A program made the position numbers and the translations under genes. Shown here in pieces: positions 1-8,500 of a stretch of 14,374 nucleotides of DNA. The notes beneath the pieces are model-generated. The model saw only the letters and a program-made list of their open reading frames with translations, was not told where the DNA came from and ran no database searches. Positions within the stretch are counted from its first letter, which is position 1. Each line of letters starts with the position of its first letter. This stretch comes from Anaerolineae bacterium (GTDB lineage: Bacteria; Chloroflexota; Anaerolineae; UBA1429): positions 1 through 14,374 of the forward strand of contig JAFGLK010000202.1 of NCBI GenBank assembly GCA_016928125.1. Direction: 5' to 3'.

Positions 1-47
1 CCATATGCCTCATCAACAGCATCGAGGCCCGTCGAGAAGCGGGATAA
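1..47 (+). CDS. Possible C-terminal tail of an upstream gene (partial)
   Basis: The third plus-strand frame is open from the left edge and ends at a TAA at 45-47, giving the tail ICLINSIEARREAG. It finishes 9 bp before the ATG of the PA14 gene, the spacing expected of an upstream gene in the same operon. Only about 14 residues are visible, so no family can be named. The frame could be open by chance. Sequence to the left of the window would settle it. Confidence 0.4.
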   Translation, partial: ICLINSIEARREAG

Positions 48-56
48 GCGATCGCC

Positions 57-2153
57 ATGAAACGTGAATTCGGGCGTGTACTCTGGTTCGTCTTGGGGTT
101 GGCCTTCACTCTTGTGCTGGGTCTACTGGCATGGAGACCGGTACGAGATATGATCGCCACTCGGCCGAGCCCGATCGCGACCTTGCCGACGAGAACGATG
201 CAGCCCAGACCGACCTTCACCCCCAGGGAGAGCACCGAACCGATCCCGCGCCCACCTGTGGCGGAACCCTCTTTGGTGTGGCAGAGCGAGAATACCATCG
301 CGGGCCTCTGCCAACAGTTGCGGATCGATGCCCAGGGCTCTATATGGTATGGACGCTGCGATCAACCTTTGCAGGTCGCCACACTCACGGCCGCCGAGTT
401 TGCCGCGTATGAGGGCTATCTGGCAGCGTATGCGCCCTTTAGCTATGTCTCTCGCCGCACGCCCGACCCGTTGCAGAATGTCTCTGTGCGAGTGCAGTTG
501 ATAGGGCGCGGAACGCGCATGCCCGACGATGAAGAGCAGGCTCGCTTGGCCACTTGGGTTGCACAGGTCTATGACCGCGTGGTGCGCCGACAGCTAGAGG
601 GCAGGCTGGTTGCCCTGGCACAGGCCAATTTGGCGGGACGATTGGGCATTTCCTCGGCGGCCATCCGGCCCATCTCGGTCGATTCGGTCACATGGGCGGA
701 TGTCTGTCTTGGCATTCCCTCCAGCACGACGCGCTGTGATCGCTATCCGACGCCTGGCTTGCGCGTGATCCTGGAGGCCGGCGGTGAGGTCTACGAGTAT
801 CGGACCGACCTGCTGGGCCTGGTGGTGCCCTTTGGTGATCTCCCGTCTGGACCTCCGACCTTGCCGCTGCCCACCGCAGGCCCCACGGCTACAGCAGCGC
901 CCACGTCCATCCCAACAGCGGCTGTGTCGGCGACACTTTCGGCTGTGCCGACGTCTGCGCCGACGGCTGTGCCGACGCCCTCGCCCACCCCCTTGATCAT
1001 CACTGACTGGCGTGGCGAGTACTATGCTAACACGAGCCTGTCCGGTTCGCCCTCCCTGATTCGCAACGACCGTGAGCTGCGGTTCGACTGGGGTGGCGAG
1101 TCCCCAGATCCTGGAGTGCCCGTCGACTATTTCAGCGCGCGTTGGTCGCGCATCTGGCGCTTCAGCGCAGGCTCTTACCGCTTCTCCGTGCGAGCAGACG
1201 ATGGCGTGCGGCTCTGGGTAGCGGGCGATCTGCTTTTGGATCGTTGGTCCGAGGGGTACAACGATGCCGACGCCGATGTGTATGTTCCGGCGGGCAGCCA
1301 TGAGATCGTGCTCGAGTATTTCGAGGCCGGCGGCCTCGCCGAGGTCGCCCTCGACTGGGGTCTGTCGCCTGCCACGCCTACGCCCACCTGGGAGCCCTAT
1401 ACTTCCTATTGGCGCGGGGCCTACTATGATAACGTCGAGTTGCGGGGTGCGCCCGTACGCGCGCGCAGCGAGGATGAGATCGATTTCGACTGGGGCACGG
1501 GTCGTCCTTTTCTGGGCTTTCCCCGGGACTATTTCTCTGTGCGCTGGACACGTCGGCTCTATTTCACGGAAGGAGCCTATCGCTTCAGGGCGCACGTGGA
1601 TGACGGCGTGCGCATCTGGGTAGATGATGCGCCGGTCATTGACGAATGGCGACGAGGGGCTGTCACGGCCTTTGAGGGCTATATCTGGCTGGACGAGGGT
1701 GAGCACAACGTGCGCGTCGAGTACTTTGAGGACACATCCGAGGCTGTGATCGAGGTCGATTGGGAGCGATTGATCGATCTGGATCGGTGGATCGGCGTCT
1801 ACTACGCCAACCCCGATTTGGAGGGAGCGCCCGTCCTCGTGCGGGCGGACGACAAACTCTCCTTTGACTGGGGGCAGGGCTCGCCTGATGAGAGGTTGCC
1901 GGTGGACGGTTTTTCCGCGCGCTGGACACGCACCGCCTATTTCAGCGAAGGGCGCCACCGTTTTCGGGTGCGTGCGGATGATGGTGTGCGTCTCTATGTC
2001 GACGACGTACTGCTGATCGACGAGTGGCACGAGTCGCCCGGCACCACCTATGAGCGCAGCATCGACCTCGATGCGAGCTCTTACCGGATCACCGTCGAGT
2101 ATTACGAGCGTGGAGTGGGGGCCAGACTCAAGGTGGAGTGGGAGCGAGGGTGA
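57..2153 (+). CDS. Membrane-anchored surface protein with three tandem PA14 domains
   Basis: A 698-residue protein with an N-terminal hydrophobic anchor (about residues 8-26, after MKRE), then a Pro/Thr-rich spacer (about 36-68). Next comes a mixed domain (about 70-260) ending in the Cys pair of 'TWADVCLG...TTRC' followed by TPGLRV and YEYRTD. I recognise this module from Chloroflexota exported proteins but know no assigned function. A Thr/Pro/Ala linker (about 268-312) leads to three PA14 domains at about 315-440, 450-570 and 577-697. Each repeats YYAN/YYDN, FDWG, DYFS or DGFS, ARW or VRW, an (A/V)DDGVR strand and a final VEYF or VEYY followed by a DW or EW strand. PA14 domains are beta-barrels that usually bind carbohydrate, so binding of glycans outside the cell is likely. 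No catalytic domain is visible. The ribosome binding site is weak (GGGATAAGC), and it overlaps the end of the preceding frame, suggesting translational coupling. Domain calls are firm; ligand and function are inferred. Confidence 0.9.
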   Translation: MKREFGRVLWFVLGLAFTLVLGLLAWRPVRDMIATRPSPIATLPTRTMQPRPTFTPRESTEPIPRPPVAEPSLVWQSENTIAGLCQQLRIDAQGSIWYGRCDQPLQVATLTAAEFAAYEGYLAAYAPFSYVSRRTPDPLQNVSVRVQLIGRGTRMPDDEEQARLATWVAQVYDRVVRRQLEGRLVALAQANLAGRLGISSAAIRPISVDSVTWADVCLGIPSSTTRCDRYPTPGLRVILEAGGEVYEYRTDLLGLVVPFGDLPSGPPTLPLPTAGPTATAAPTSIPTAAVSATLSAVPTSAPTAVPTPSPTPLIITDWRGEYYANTSLSGSPSLIRNDRELRFDWGGESPDPGVPVDYFSARWSRIWRFSAGSYRFSVRADDGVRLWVAGDLLLDRWSEGYNDADADVYVPAGSHEIVLEYFEAGGLAEVALDWGLSPATPTPTWEPYTSYWRGAYYDNVELRGAPVRARSEDEIDFDWGTGRPFLGFPRDYFSVRWTRRLYFTEGAYRFRAHVDDGVRIWVDDAPVIDEWRRGAVTAFEGYIWLDEGEHNVRVEYFEDTSEAVIEVDWERLIDLDRWIGVYYANPDLEGAPVLVRADDKLSFDWGQGSPDERLPVDGFSARWTRTAYFSEGRHRFRVRADDGVRLYVDDVLLIDEWHESPGTTYERSIDLDASSYRITVEYYERGVGARLKVEWERG

Positions 2154-2213
2154 TCCGGACGAGATCATCAGCGGACACCGTTTGACCCCTTTGGCGGCGA
2201 TATGCCTCTACGA

Positions 2214-2250
2214 CAAACGAAAAGGGAGGCGCCAGAACTGCGCGCCTCCC
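2214..2250 (-). terminator. Intrinsic terminator for the leftward PHP-PrsW-oxidoreductase unit
   Basis: A perfect 9-bp GC-rich stem (GGGAGGCGC at 2224-2232 pairing with GCGCCTCCC at 2242-2250) encloses a 9-nt loop. Read on the minus strand it is followed by TTTTCGTTTG, a usable but interrupted U tract. On the plus strand no T run follows, so it acts chiefly on leftward transcripts, though the hairpin may also slow transcription from the PA14 gene. It lies about 280 bp past the stop of the oxidoreductase gene, leaving room for the small ORF at 2360-2476 inside the same transcript. The rest of the 2154-2532 gap shows nothing else I can support. Confidence 0.65.
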
Positions 2251-2359
2251 TATCTGCGCCATGACCTCGACTCCCGGGCGAGCCGCGTCAGAGCGGAGAC
2301 CCCCGGAAGTTGAAGAAGCACGCCATTGTGCCTCTCTGCCGGGGATAATGACGGTATCG

Positions 2360-2476
2360 CTAACGCCACACGGTCAAGAGCGCAAGACAAATCACCAGAG
2401 CTGCTACCGTTAGGCCACCCATCTCGTCCCCCTCAAATGATGGATCAGGCGGGAGTTCCTGCTTCGTCCCTATCAT
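2360..2476 (-). CDS. Candidate 38-residue (or 20-residue) single-span membrane peptide
   Basis: A short minus-strand frame in the gene-free stretch begins MIGTKQELPPDPSFEGDE and continues through one hydrophobic span, GGLTVAALVICLALLTV, ending in WR and a TAG. The full frame from ATG at 2476 gives 38 residues, preceded by a weak GGGCGGG. An internal ATG at 2422 has a much better Shine-Dalgarno sequence (GAGGGG, 6-nt spacing) and gives a 20-residue peptide that is essentially a membrane span. It lies 56 bp beyond the oxidoreductase stop and ahead of the terminator, so it could be the last cistron of that unit. No family is recognised. A frame this short can arise by chance; what argues for it is the ribosome site, the clean hydrophobic block and the position. 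Confidence 0.35.
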   Translation of the reverse strand: MIGTKQELPPDPSFEGDEMGGLTVAALVICLALLTVWR

Positions 2477-2532
2477 ACCCGCCCATCATGATCGCAAGAT
2501 GAAAACCAGACGGTCGCTCGATGAATCTTCTT

Positions 2533-3516
2533 TCAGGCAAAGATGAGGCTGCGGCCCTGATTCACGGCCTCGGCGATCTGCACGGAGCGCAATGAGCTGG
2601 CCAGGTCGGGAGCGGGCGTGCGTCCCTCGCGCAGACAACGGATGAATGCCGCGCTCTCGCCATAGTATCCGCCGGCCACCTGAGGGGAAGCACACTCTGG
2701 TGTGGTCGCGGCCTCTTTAGCATTGTCGATGGTCTGCAACAGCTTGCCGCCCTCGAAGCATTGCAGGAACCCCGGGAACAGGGTCAGCCAGCCGATGACC
2801 CCATCCACGATCACCGTGCGTTCGGCAGCATGGGCGGTGTAGCGTTCGCTTTGCATGCCGACGCGCGGCAGCATCTCCATAATCCCCTCAACCCCGGTTT
2901 CGTAGACCAAGGTCACCTGGGCGCTCTCATGGGGGCCTGGCCGGGTGTGCACCTCACAGATCTCGCTGCCGCCCAAGAAGCGCAGCGCGTCGAGTCCATG
3001 GACGCCGGTGCCGTAGGCAAAGTCGGGCTCGCCTCGCCGGTAGCGGTAGAACTGGCACGAGAGACCTCGCATGGGGCCCGCCTCGTCGAGCAGCTCCTTC
3101 ATTCTGAGCAAGAGAGGCGCATAGCGTCGGTTGAAGGCCACCTGATGGGGCGTACCCTGGGCGGCCGCGATTTCGGCCAGTGCGAGCGTCTCCTCGCTGC
3201 TGGCGCCCGGTGGCTTTTCCATCAGGGTCGGCACGCCCTGCTCAAGGAAGAACCCCACCACTTCTCGCATCGCCGAAATGGGAACCAGGACCCATACGGC
3301 GTCGGGAGACAAGGCATCCAGCATGGCTCGATAGTCCCCAAAGATGCGCGCGAACCCGAAATCAGCAGCCAGCCTCCGTGCCCGCTCCAGATCAAGGTCG
3401 CACAACCCAGCCAGCTCGATAGGCGCGCCTTGCTCTCGTAGGCGCTGCAGACTGGGCAGGTGATAGCCTTGGGCGATCCCCCCTGCCCCAACGACCGCGA
3501 TACGTAGGTTGCTCAT
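2533..3516 (-). CDS. Gfo/Idh/MocA-family NAD(P)-dependent oxidoreductase
   Basis: A 327-residue protein of the usual length for sugar and inositol dehydrogenases of this family. The N-terminal Rossmann fold carries the dinucleotide motif VVGAGGIAQ (residues 8-16), the acidic end of strand 2 at CDLD (39-42), and the family's EKPP motif (E100, K101), where the lysine is the usual catalytic residue. A GVHGLDALR segment (171-179) matches the family's conserved H...D motif. The substrate is probably a sugar, cyclitol or derivative, oxidised or epimerised in the cytoplasm with NAD(P), but it cannot be read from the sequence. The ATG overlaps the stop of the PrsW gene as ATGA and has a strong ribosome site, GGAGGA, 8 nt upstream, so the two are translationally coupled. 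Family assignment is secure; the specific reaction is unknown. Confidence 0.93.
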   Translation of the reverse strand: MSNLRIAVVGAGGIAQGYHLPSLQRLREQGAPIELAGLCDLDLERARRLAADFGFARIFGDYRAMLDALSPDAVWVLVPISAMREVVGFFLEQGVPTLMEKPPGASSEETLALAEIAAAQGTPHQVAFNRRYAPLLLRMKELLDEAGPMRGLSCQFYRYRRGEPDFAYGTGVHGLDALRFLGGSEICEVHTRPGPHESAQVTLVYETGVEGIMEMLPRVGMQSERYTAHAAERTVIVDGVIGWLTLFPGFLQCFEGGKLLQTIDNAKEAATTPECASPQVAGGYYGESAAFIRCLREGRTPAPDLASSLRSVQIAEAVNQGRSLIFA

Positions 3517-4631
3517 CTCGTCTCTCCTCCTGGACGCTCTCGAGGCAGCGCTGCGCCGCAGTGTGGGCAGAGGCTGGACCCCGTGCCGTCAGATCGTCCG
3601 CAACTTGGACACACAGCCGCCGAGGCAACGCGCTTGTCGCCGAGCTCGCGTCTGAGCTCCAGGATCTGCCCTCGAAGCGTTGCGATGCGTTCACTATGAT
3701 CCTCTAGACCCAACATGACGACTTGCTGATGTTTCTTGAATGCCAGCTCGGTGGCCATCTGAAAGAGGCGCCGCCATCGGCGCGCCTGCTCCCTGGGCAT
3801 ACCAGTGCCCAACAGCGCGCGCCGCCAGCGACCCCAGCCCGAGCTGATCCTCGCCTGCAGTTCCGCCGATAGCACGCCCGCTTGGACCTCGCCGGCCAGT
3901 TGTTGCTGGATCCATCCGCGCTCACGGCCCCAGGCGAGCATGACGATGAGAAAAACGCCCAGCACGCCTAGCCAGTCCACGATGAAGCTTAGTATGCAGA
4001 GATCGCCAGCGTGCAGGAACAAATTGTGCATCAGGTGGGCCGTCGTCGCCGCAAAAGCGCCAGCGCCCATGAGCACCAGACGCCGCCGCCCCGAATGGGC
4101 ATAGCGCGCCAAGCCAAAGCCGACGCCGGTTAGCGAGGTGAACATGGCGTGATTGAAACCAAAGGCCATCGTTCGCCCAAAGACGATCGTGCCCCACTGG
4201 CCCAGATCATCCAACGCGCTAGCACCCAAAAAGTAGACGATGTTTTCGCTCATCGCGAACCCAAAGCCGATGATCGCGCCATACACAATGCCGTCGAGCA
4301 CGCCATCGAATTCATGGCGTGCGCGAGTGAACACGACCCAGAGCGCGATAGCCTTGAAGAACTCCTCGACGGGCGGAGCGACTAGGCTGGCGCTCACCAG
4401 ATCGCTGTAGCCGCCCGAAAGGCTTCTGATCGGTGTGTCAAACGCGATCTCCACAACGGCCGAGATCGCGATGGCTGGCACGGCTCCCCAGAAGAATGCG
4501 ATGGCCAGCCAGTGGACTGGCTCCTTTTCATATCGATCGAGACGCCAGACCAACCACGCATAGCCGGCTGCAGAGACGACGCCCATCGCGATGGAGAAAA
4601 GGGTAAGCCCGGTGCGCAGCAGCAACGGCAT
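3513..4631 (-). CDS. PrsW-type intramembrane metalloprotease with C-terminal zinc ribbon
   Basis: A 372-residue protein. Residues about 5-235 hold seven or eight hydrophobic spans with the conserved polar residues of the PrsW (CPBP-like glutamic) family: PPVEEFFKA (E89, E90, K93), a D110/D113 region, SEN (E129, N130), FNHAMF (H161) and AHLMHN (H199, H202). These are the expected metal-site and catalytic positions, so site-2-type cleavage of membrane substrates such as anti-sigma factors is possible. A soluble region of about 130 residues follows, with a likely helical or coiled segment (about 310-335), and ends in a rubredoxin-like zinc ribbon, CPSC (341-344) and CPHC (355-358). The ribbon is a lineage-specific addition that may recruit substrate. 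No sigma or anti-sigma gene lies nearby, so the substrate is unknown. The start ATG has a modest AAAGG site; 65 bp separate it from the PHP gene upstream. Confidence 0.88.
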   Translation of the reverse strand: MPLLLRTGLTLFSIAMGVVSAAGYAWLVWRLDRYEKEPVHWLAIAFFWGAVPAIAISAVVEIAFDTPIRSLSGGYSDLVSASLVAPPVEEFFKAIALWVVFTRARHEFDGVLDGIVYGAIIGFGFAMSENIVYFLGASALDDLGQWGTIVFGRTMAFGFNHAMFTSLTGVGFGLARYAHSGRRRLVLMGAGAFAATTAHLMHNLFLHAGDLCILSFIVDWLGVLGVFLIVMLAWGRERGWIQQQLAGEVQAGVLSAELQARISSGWGRWRRALLGTGMPREQARRWRRLFQMATELAFKKHQQVVMLGLEDHSERIATLRGQILELRRELGDKRVASAAVCPSCGRSDGTGSSLCPHCGAALPRERPGGETR

Positions 4632-4696
4632 GTTGAGCGCCTTTCAAGAGAAGAGGCATGTCAAGGTCATCGATCTGCATCAGACCGGGACGCGCA

Positions 4697-5362
4697 TCAT
4701 TTCGCAAAGAGAGACAAGGAGCGCAATTCCTTTGCGGCCTTGGCGTAGGTACTGCCGACATGGACGAGCGGTGAGGAGATGCGTCCGCCCACATGGGATC
4801 GCGCCAGGTTGGTCAGGAAGCTCGCCCTCTCGCACGCGCCAGGCATTTCGACAAAGGCCTGTCCGATCTCATAGCCCTGATGCGCATCGCTCCCGGCGCC
4901 CATAGAGAGGCGATAGGCCCTGGCCAGGTCGTAGGCCAGGCGATTGTCCGCACTGAACGTCACGCGGGCATTGAGCACTTCGATGATGTCCACCTGGTCG
5001 ATGATGCTCATCAGATCATTGAACCCGATGGCAGAGCTTCTGACGCGATCGACGGGATGTGGGACATACACGATGCCGTTCTGTACGCGAATGCGTGCAA
5101 TGGTCTCGTGGCATGAGAGTCCAGGAGGGATCTCCTCGGTCAGATAGAGACCGGTGATCTCGCCTTGCTGGGTGCGAATCTCCTCCCCGACGATGATCTG
5201 CGTGCGCGCCATCTCGTACAGCCGCAGCGCGCCCTCGATCGTGTTGTGGTCGGTGATCGCCAGAGCATCCAGGCCGTGACGCTTGGCCCAGAAGAGCACG
5301 TCCTCCAGAGGTGTCAGAGAATCAGGCGAGTACAGCGTGTGAACATGTAGATCGAGCTTCAA
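4697..5362 (-). CDS. PHP-domain metal-dependent phosphoesterase (TTG start)
   Basis: From TTG at 5362 the protein has 221 residues and begins MKLDLHVHTLYSPDS, so the metal-binding HxH motif (H6, H8) sits at the N terminus as is normal for PHP proteins. Further ligands are DHN (D38, H39), GEE (E60, E61), VPHP (H102) and GSDAH (D159, H161), with no obvious loss. The family includes histidinol-phosphate phosphatase and the AMP or nucleoside 3',5'-bisphosphate phosphatases; substrate is not determined here. An ATG at 5461 would add 33 residues (rich in R, Q, G) with no match to the fold, and it lies upstream of the predicted promoter, so I reject it. The ribosome site before the TTG is a GGGCAGGGTGGG purine run. 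It heads a leftward unit with the PrsW and oxidoreductase genes. Confidence 0.87.
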   Translation of the reverse strand: MKLDLHVHTLYSPDSLTPLEDVLFWAKRHGLDALAITDHNTIEGALRLYEMARTQIIVGEEIRTQQGEITGLYLTEEIPPGLSCHETIARIRVQNGIVYVPHPVDRVRSSAIGFNDLMSIIDQVDIIEVLNARVTFSADNRLAYDLARAYRLSMGAGSDAHQGYEIGQAFVEMPGACERASFLTNLARSHVGGRISSPLVHVGSTYAKAAKELRSLSLFAK

Positions 5363-5415
5363 CCCACCCTGCCCCCATATGGCGTGTTGAATCGTTGTCT
5401 GCGCTGGCCTTGGTG

Positions 5416-5444
5416 AGTATAGCCCCCTTTGGGCACCGTGTCGA
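5416..5444 (-). promoter_or_regulatory. Sigma-70-type promoter for the PHP-PrsW-oxidoreductase unit
   Basis: On the minus strand, -35 TCGACA (5439-5444, 5 of 6 consensus bases) and -10 TATACT (5416-5421, 5 of 6) are separated by 17 bp. Transcription would begin near 5409, about 47 nt before the TTG start of the PHP gene and downstream of the alternative ATG at 5461. No intrinsic terminator is visible between the fusion gene's stop at 5544 and this promoter. Confidence 0.6.
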
Positions 5445-5543
5445 GAGACCTCGCCCGTCATGGATCGCGTTCACGCGCCGATGATCCTATCTTCACGCGG
5501 TCACGCTGGAGAAGGAGCCCATCCAAGCGCGGTTCAGAGTCGG

Positions 5544-8500
5544 CTATTTGACGATATCCGAACGATGGTGCCGCCTCTGCAAGCCATAGCGTTGCCACAA
5601 GGCTGAGAGCTTGCCGGTCAGGCGCCCCGCCGGGATCACCCGCCTCACCGCCTCCCACTCCCGGGCTGTGAACATGCGCAGCAGCCGTATGCAGACCAGA
5701 TAGCACAGCAGGCCCGCGACAATCCCCCCGAGGGCATAGCGATGCGGCAGCAAAACAAGCAGGAGCGCCAGCGGGAGCGCAGCCACAGCCTGCCGCCAGA
5801 CGATCTGCAACCAGGGCAAGGGCGTCAGGTGACGTCGGATGCCGATGTAGAAAGGGACCAGGAGAGCTATCTCAGAGGCGATGGCGATGTAGGCGGAAAC
5901 GATATAGCCCTTCCAAGGGATGAGAACCACATTCGAGATGATATTAAAGGCCACAGCGAGCAAAAAGGCGCGGGTGATAAAGCGCTGCTGCTCAAGGGCA
6001 ATCAGGACATACTGGGTGACAGAGTTGATGAATCCAAAGGGCATGTACCAGATCATGACCGCGAGAATGCCGGCGGCATAGGGCAGATACTGGGAGCCGC
6101 CCAGCACAGAGATCAACTCGGTCGATAGAGCCGAGATGATCAACGCCCCAGGTACGGCGACCATGAGCAAGAGCTTGATCGCCAGCACATAGGCCTTGAT
6201 CAGGGAATCTCGCGCCGTCGCGGCATAGCGCGACATGAGTGGGAAGATGGCCAAGGTAAAGTAGGATGGAATCAGGCCCACTGCATCGATGTATTTGTAG
6301 GCCGTGCTGTACCAACCCAGCACCCGGCCATCTTTCAGAAGCCACTCGAGCAGCAGAACAGCGACTTTGAAAAAGACCGTCGCCAGGAGCAAATTGATCA
6401 TCAGTGGATACGAGTCGACCAGCATGCGCCGCTGGAATGAGAGGTCCAACTCGATCCGAGGGCGGTAGAGATGCGCCCGCACCAGATAGTACAGTGTGAT
6501 CATGGTGATGAGGTTGACGACGATCGATACGCTGGCCAGGCCGACATAGCCGCCGTGCAGCACCAGGGCAACGGTCCCCAGGGTGACTTTGAGCAAGGTG
6601 GTCATCACCGTCACCGAAGCAGGGATCTCCATGCGCTCGTAGGCATTAAAGAGCGCCGAAAAGCTGGCCGAGATGTTGCTCGGAAGGAGACCTATCATGA
6701 ATAGCGAGATAGCAAGTACCGTAGCTGGCTGAAGCGGACTAGCGATCGAGCGTGCTCCGAAAAAGAGCGCCAGGATCGGTATGGAGGCGAACCACAGCCC
6801 GATGCGGAGCGCGATGGTGTTCGAAAGATATCGGTTGGCGTGCTCTCTGTCCTTGGACACCTCACGTGTGACCAGCAGGTTAAGGCCGAAATTGGTGAGG
6901 ATATCGAACCAGCTCACCACCACGACGGCCAGGTAGTATTGGCCCGCATCTACAGGTCCCAGGATGCGTAGCATCAACATGGCAAAGGCCATGTCGATGA
7001 TCTTGTTGATCACGTTCATGGTGATCGGCGCGACGGTATTCTTGGTGACCCGCTGGACCGTCATCTCGTCGAGTGAGTCGCGTCGGAAACGAAGCCAGAT
7101 CCACAGGCCCAGAGCCAAGGCCAGAACCGTAACGGCCAGAAAGCTGATGTAGAGGCCGAACTTGACCGAGGAGGGCGAGTATTTCAAGCGCACCACGTGC
7201 CGCCCGGCCGGGATCTGGACGGCGCGGAAATTGCCGTCGGCTCGGTAGATCTTCAGGGCCTGTTCCGCGAGTTCCAGCTCGACCGCATCGGCGGGCCGGA
7301 GGAAGGCCAGCCAATCTTCAAAGTAGCTGTCCCCCAGCACCAGGAATCCGGCCGAGGGCGTTTGCAAGCTGATCGTCACCTCGTTGGGCGTGTAGGTGAT
7401 GCCCTCGATCCTTGGGTTCCATTCGGATGGCCTTGCTTGTGTCAGGCCCCCTTCAGGTTCCTCCTCGAGAATCACTACTTGACGGGGATCGAGGTGGCGC
7501 AGCGCCGCTCGTCGCGCCTCGGGATCGGGGATCACCTCCGCCTGAGGCACCAGGAAGGCCCGTGGTAGGACCTCCTCGTTGCGGTAGATGCGAATCTCTC
7601 CTTCATAGACCAGGCTGTAGCCGCGGGCCGCGATGGTGTTCTCCTTGGCCGTCAGGACATACTTGACGTTCAGCAAGTCGAGCAGCGGCGATTCGAGGGC
7701 CTCAGGGTGGCGCGCCGAGAGAGGGGCAATCCGATTGTAGGCCAGTTCACCCTGTTCCTGGATCAGGCTCATATACTCGACATACTGCTTGGGGATGATC
7801 GAGTCATAGCCTCTGATATCGTACAGGTCATAGAACATGCCTGCGTTGGCATTCAGGGTCTTGTCTTCGGCGCCGACATAGGTGGTGATGCGAAAGAGCT
7901 CCGGATCGGCCGTGAGATACGCGATGGCTGGCGTCTTGTAGCCGACCAGACCGCTCTCGACACGGGGAAAGAAACCGCGTCCGATGACAAACAGCTCGGC
8001 CACGAGGACGAGGCTGGCCAGCGCGCCCCAGAGCCCGCTTCGACCCAACCGACGCCTCAGGAGCAAGAGCGCACCGCTGAGCACCAGAGCAACCCCAAAG
8101 ATCGCCAGGTTGCGGAACTGGTAGGCATGGAAGATGCGCCCATCGGCGTAGGCTTGAGGGGCGAGGGCCAGTCGCTGTATAGCCTGTTCGCACAGGCCGG
8201 CGGCTTGCTCTCTGAAGATCAGACTGAGGACCAAGATGGCCAGGATGCCGGCCCCCACGATCAGGGCAGCCATCGGCACCCCGCGAAACGCCACTGCGTC
8301 GAACACTCGCCGGAGCACCCTCTCACGGCGCCCTGAATCGCCTGTGCGTGACAGGCTATCGGCGCCACTGCCGGCCAGCAGGGCCATGGCCAGACTATAG
8401 ACATAGACCCAGCGAAAGGGCGAGTGAACCTGATTCAATCCCGGCAACTTGTATATCAGAATGTAGAGTGGCGAGCCGAAAGCAAACAGCAAAGACAGGA

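Noticed and set aside
594..2168. A 524-codon open frame antisense to the PA14 gene
   Set aside because: It mirrors the PA14 gene codon for codon in a GC-rich sequence, has low-complexity Arg/Gly/His composition and no recognisable domain; the opposite strand encodes clear repeated PA14 domains.
4659..4664. TTGACA on the minus strand upstream of the PrsW gene
   Set aside because: No sequence resembling a -10 occurs 15-19 bp downstream, so a separate promoter for the PrsW gene is not supported.
5462..5543. Possible terminator for the fusion gene in the gap before the PHP promoter
   Set aside because: A GGATC/GATCC pairing with an inner GCG/CGC is broken by a bulge and is not followed by T residues.
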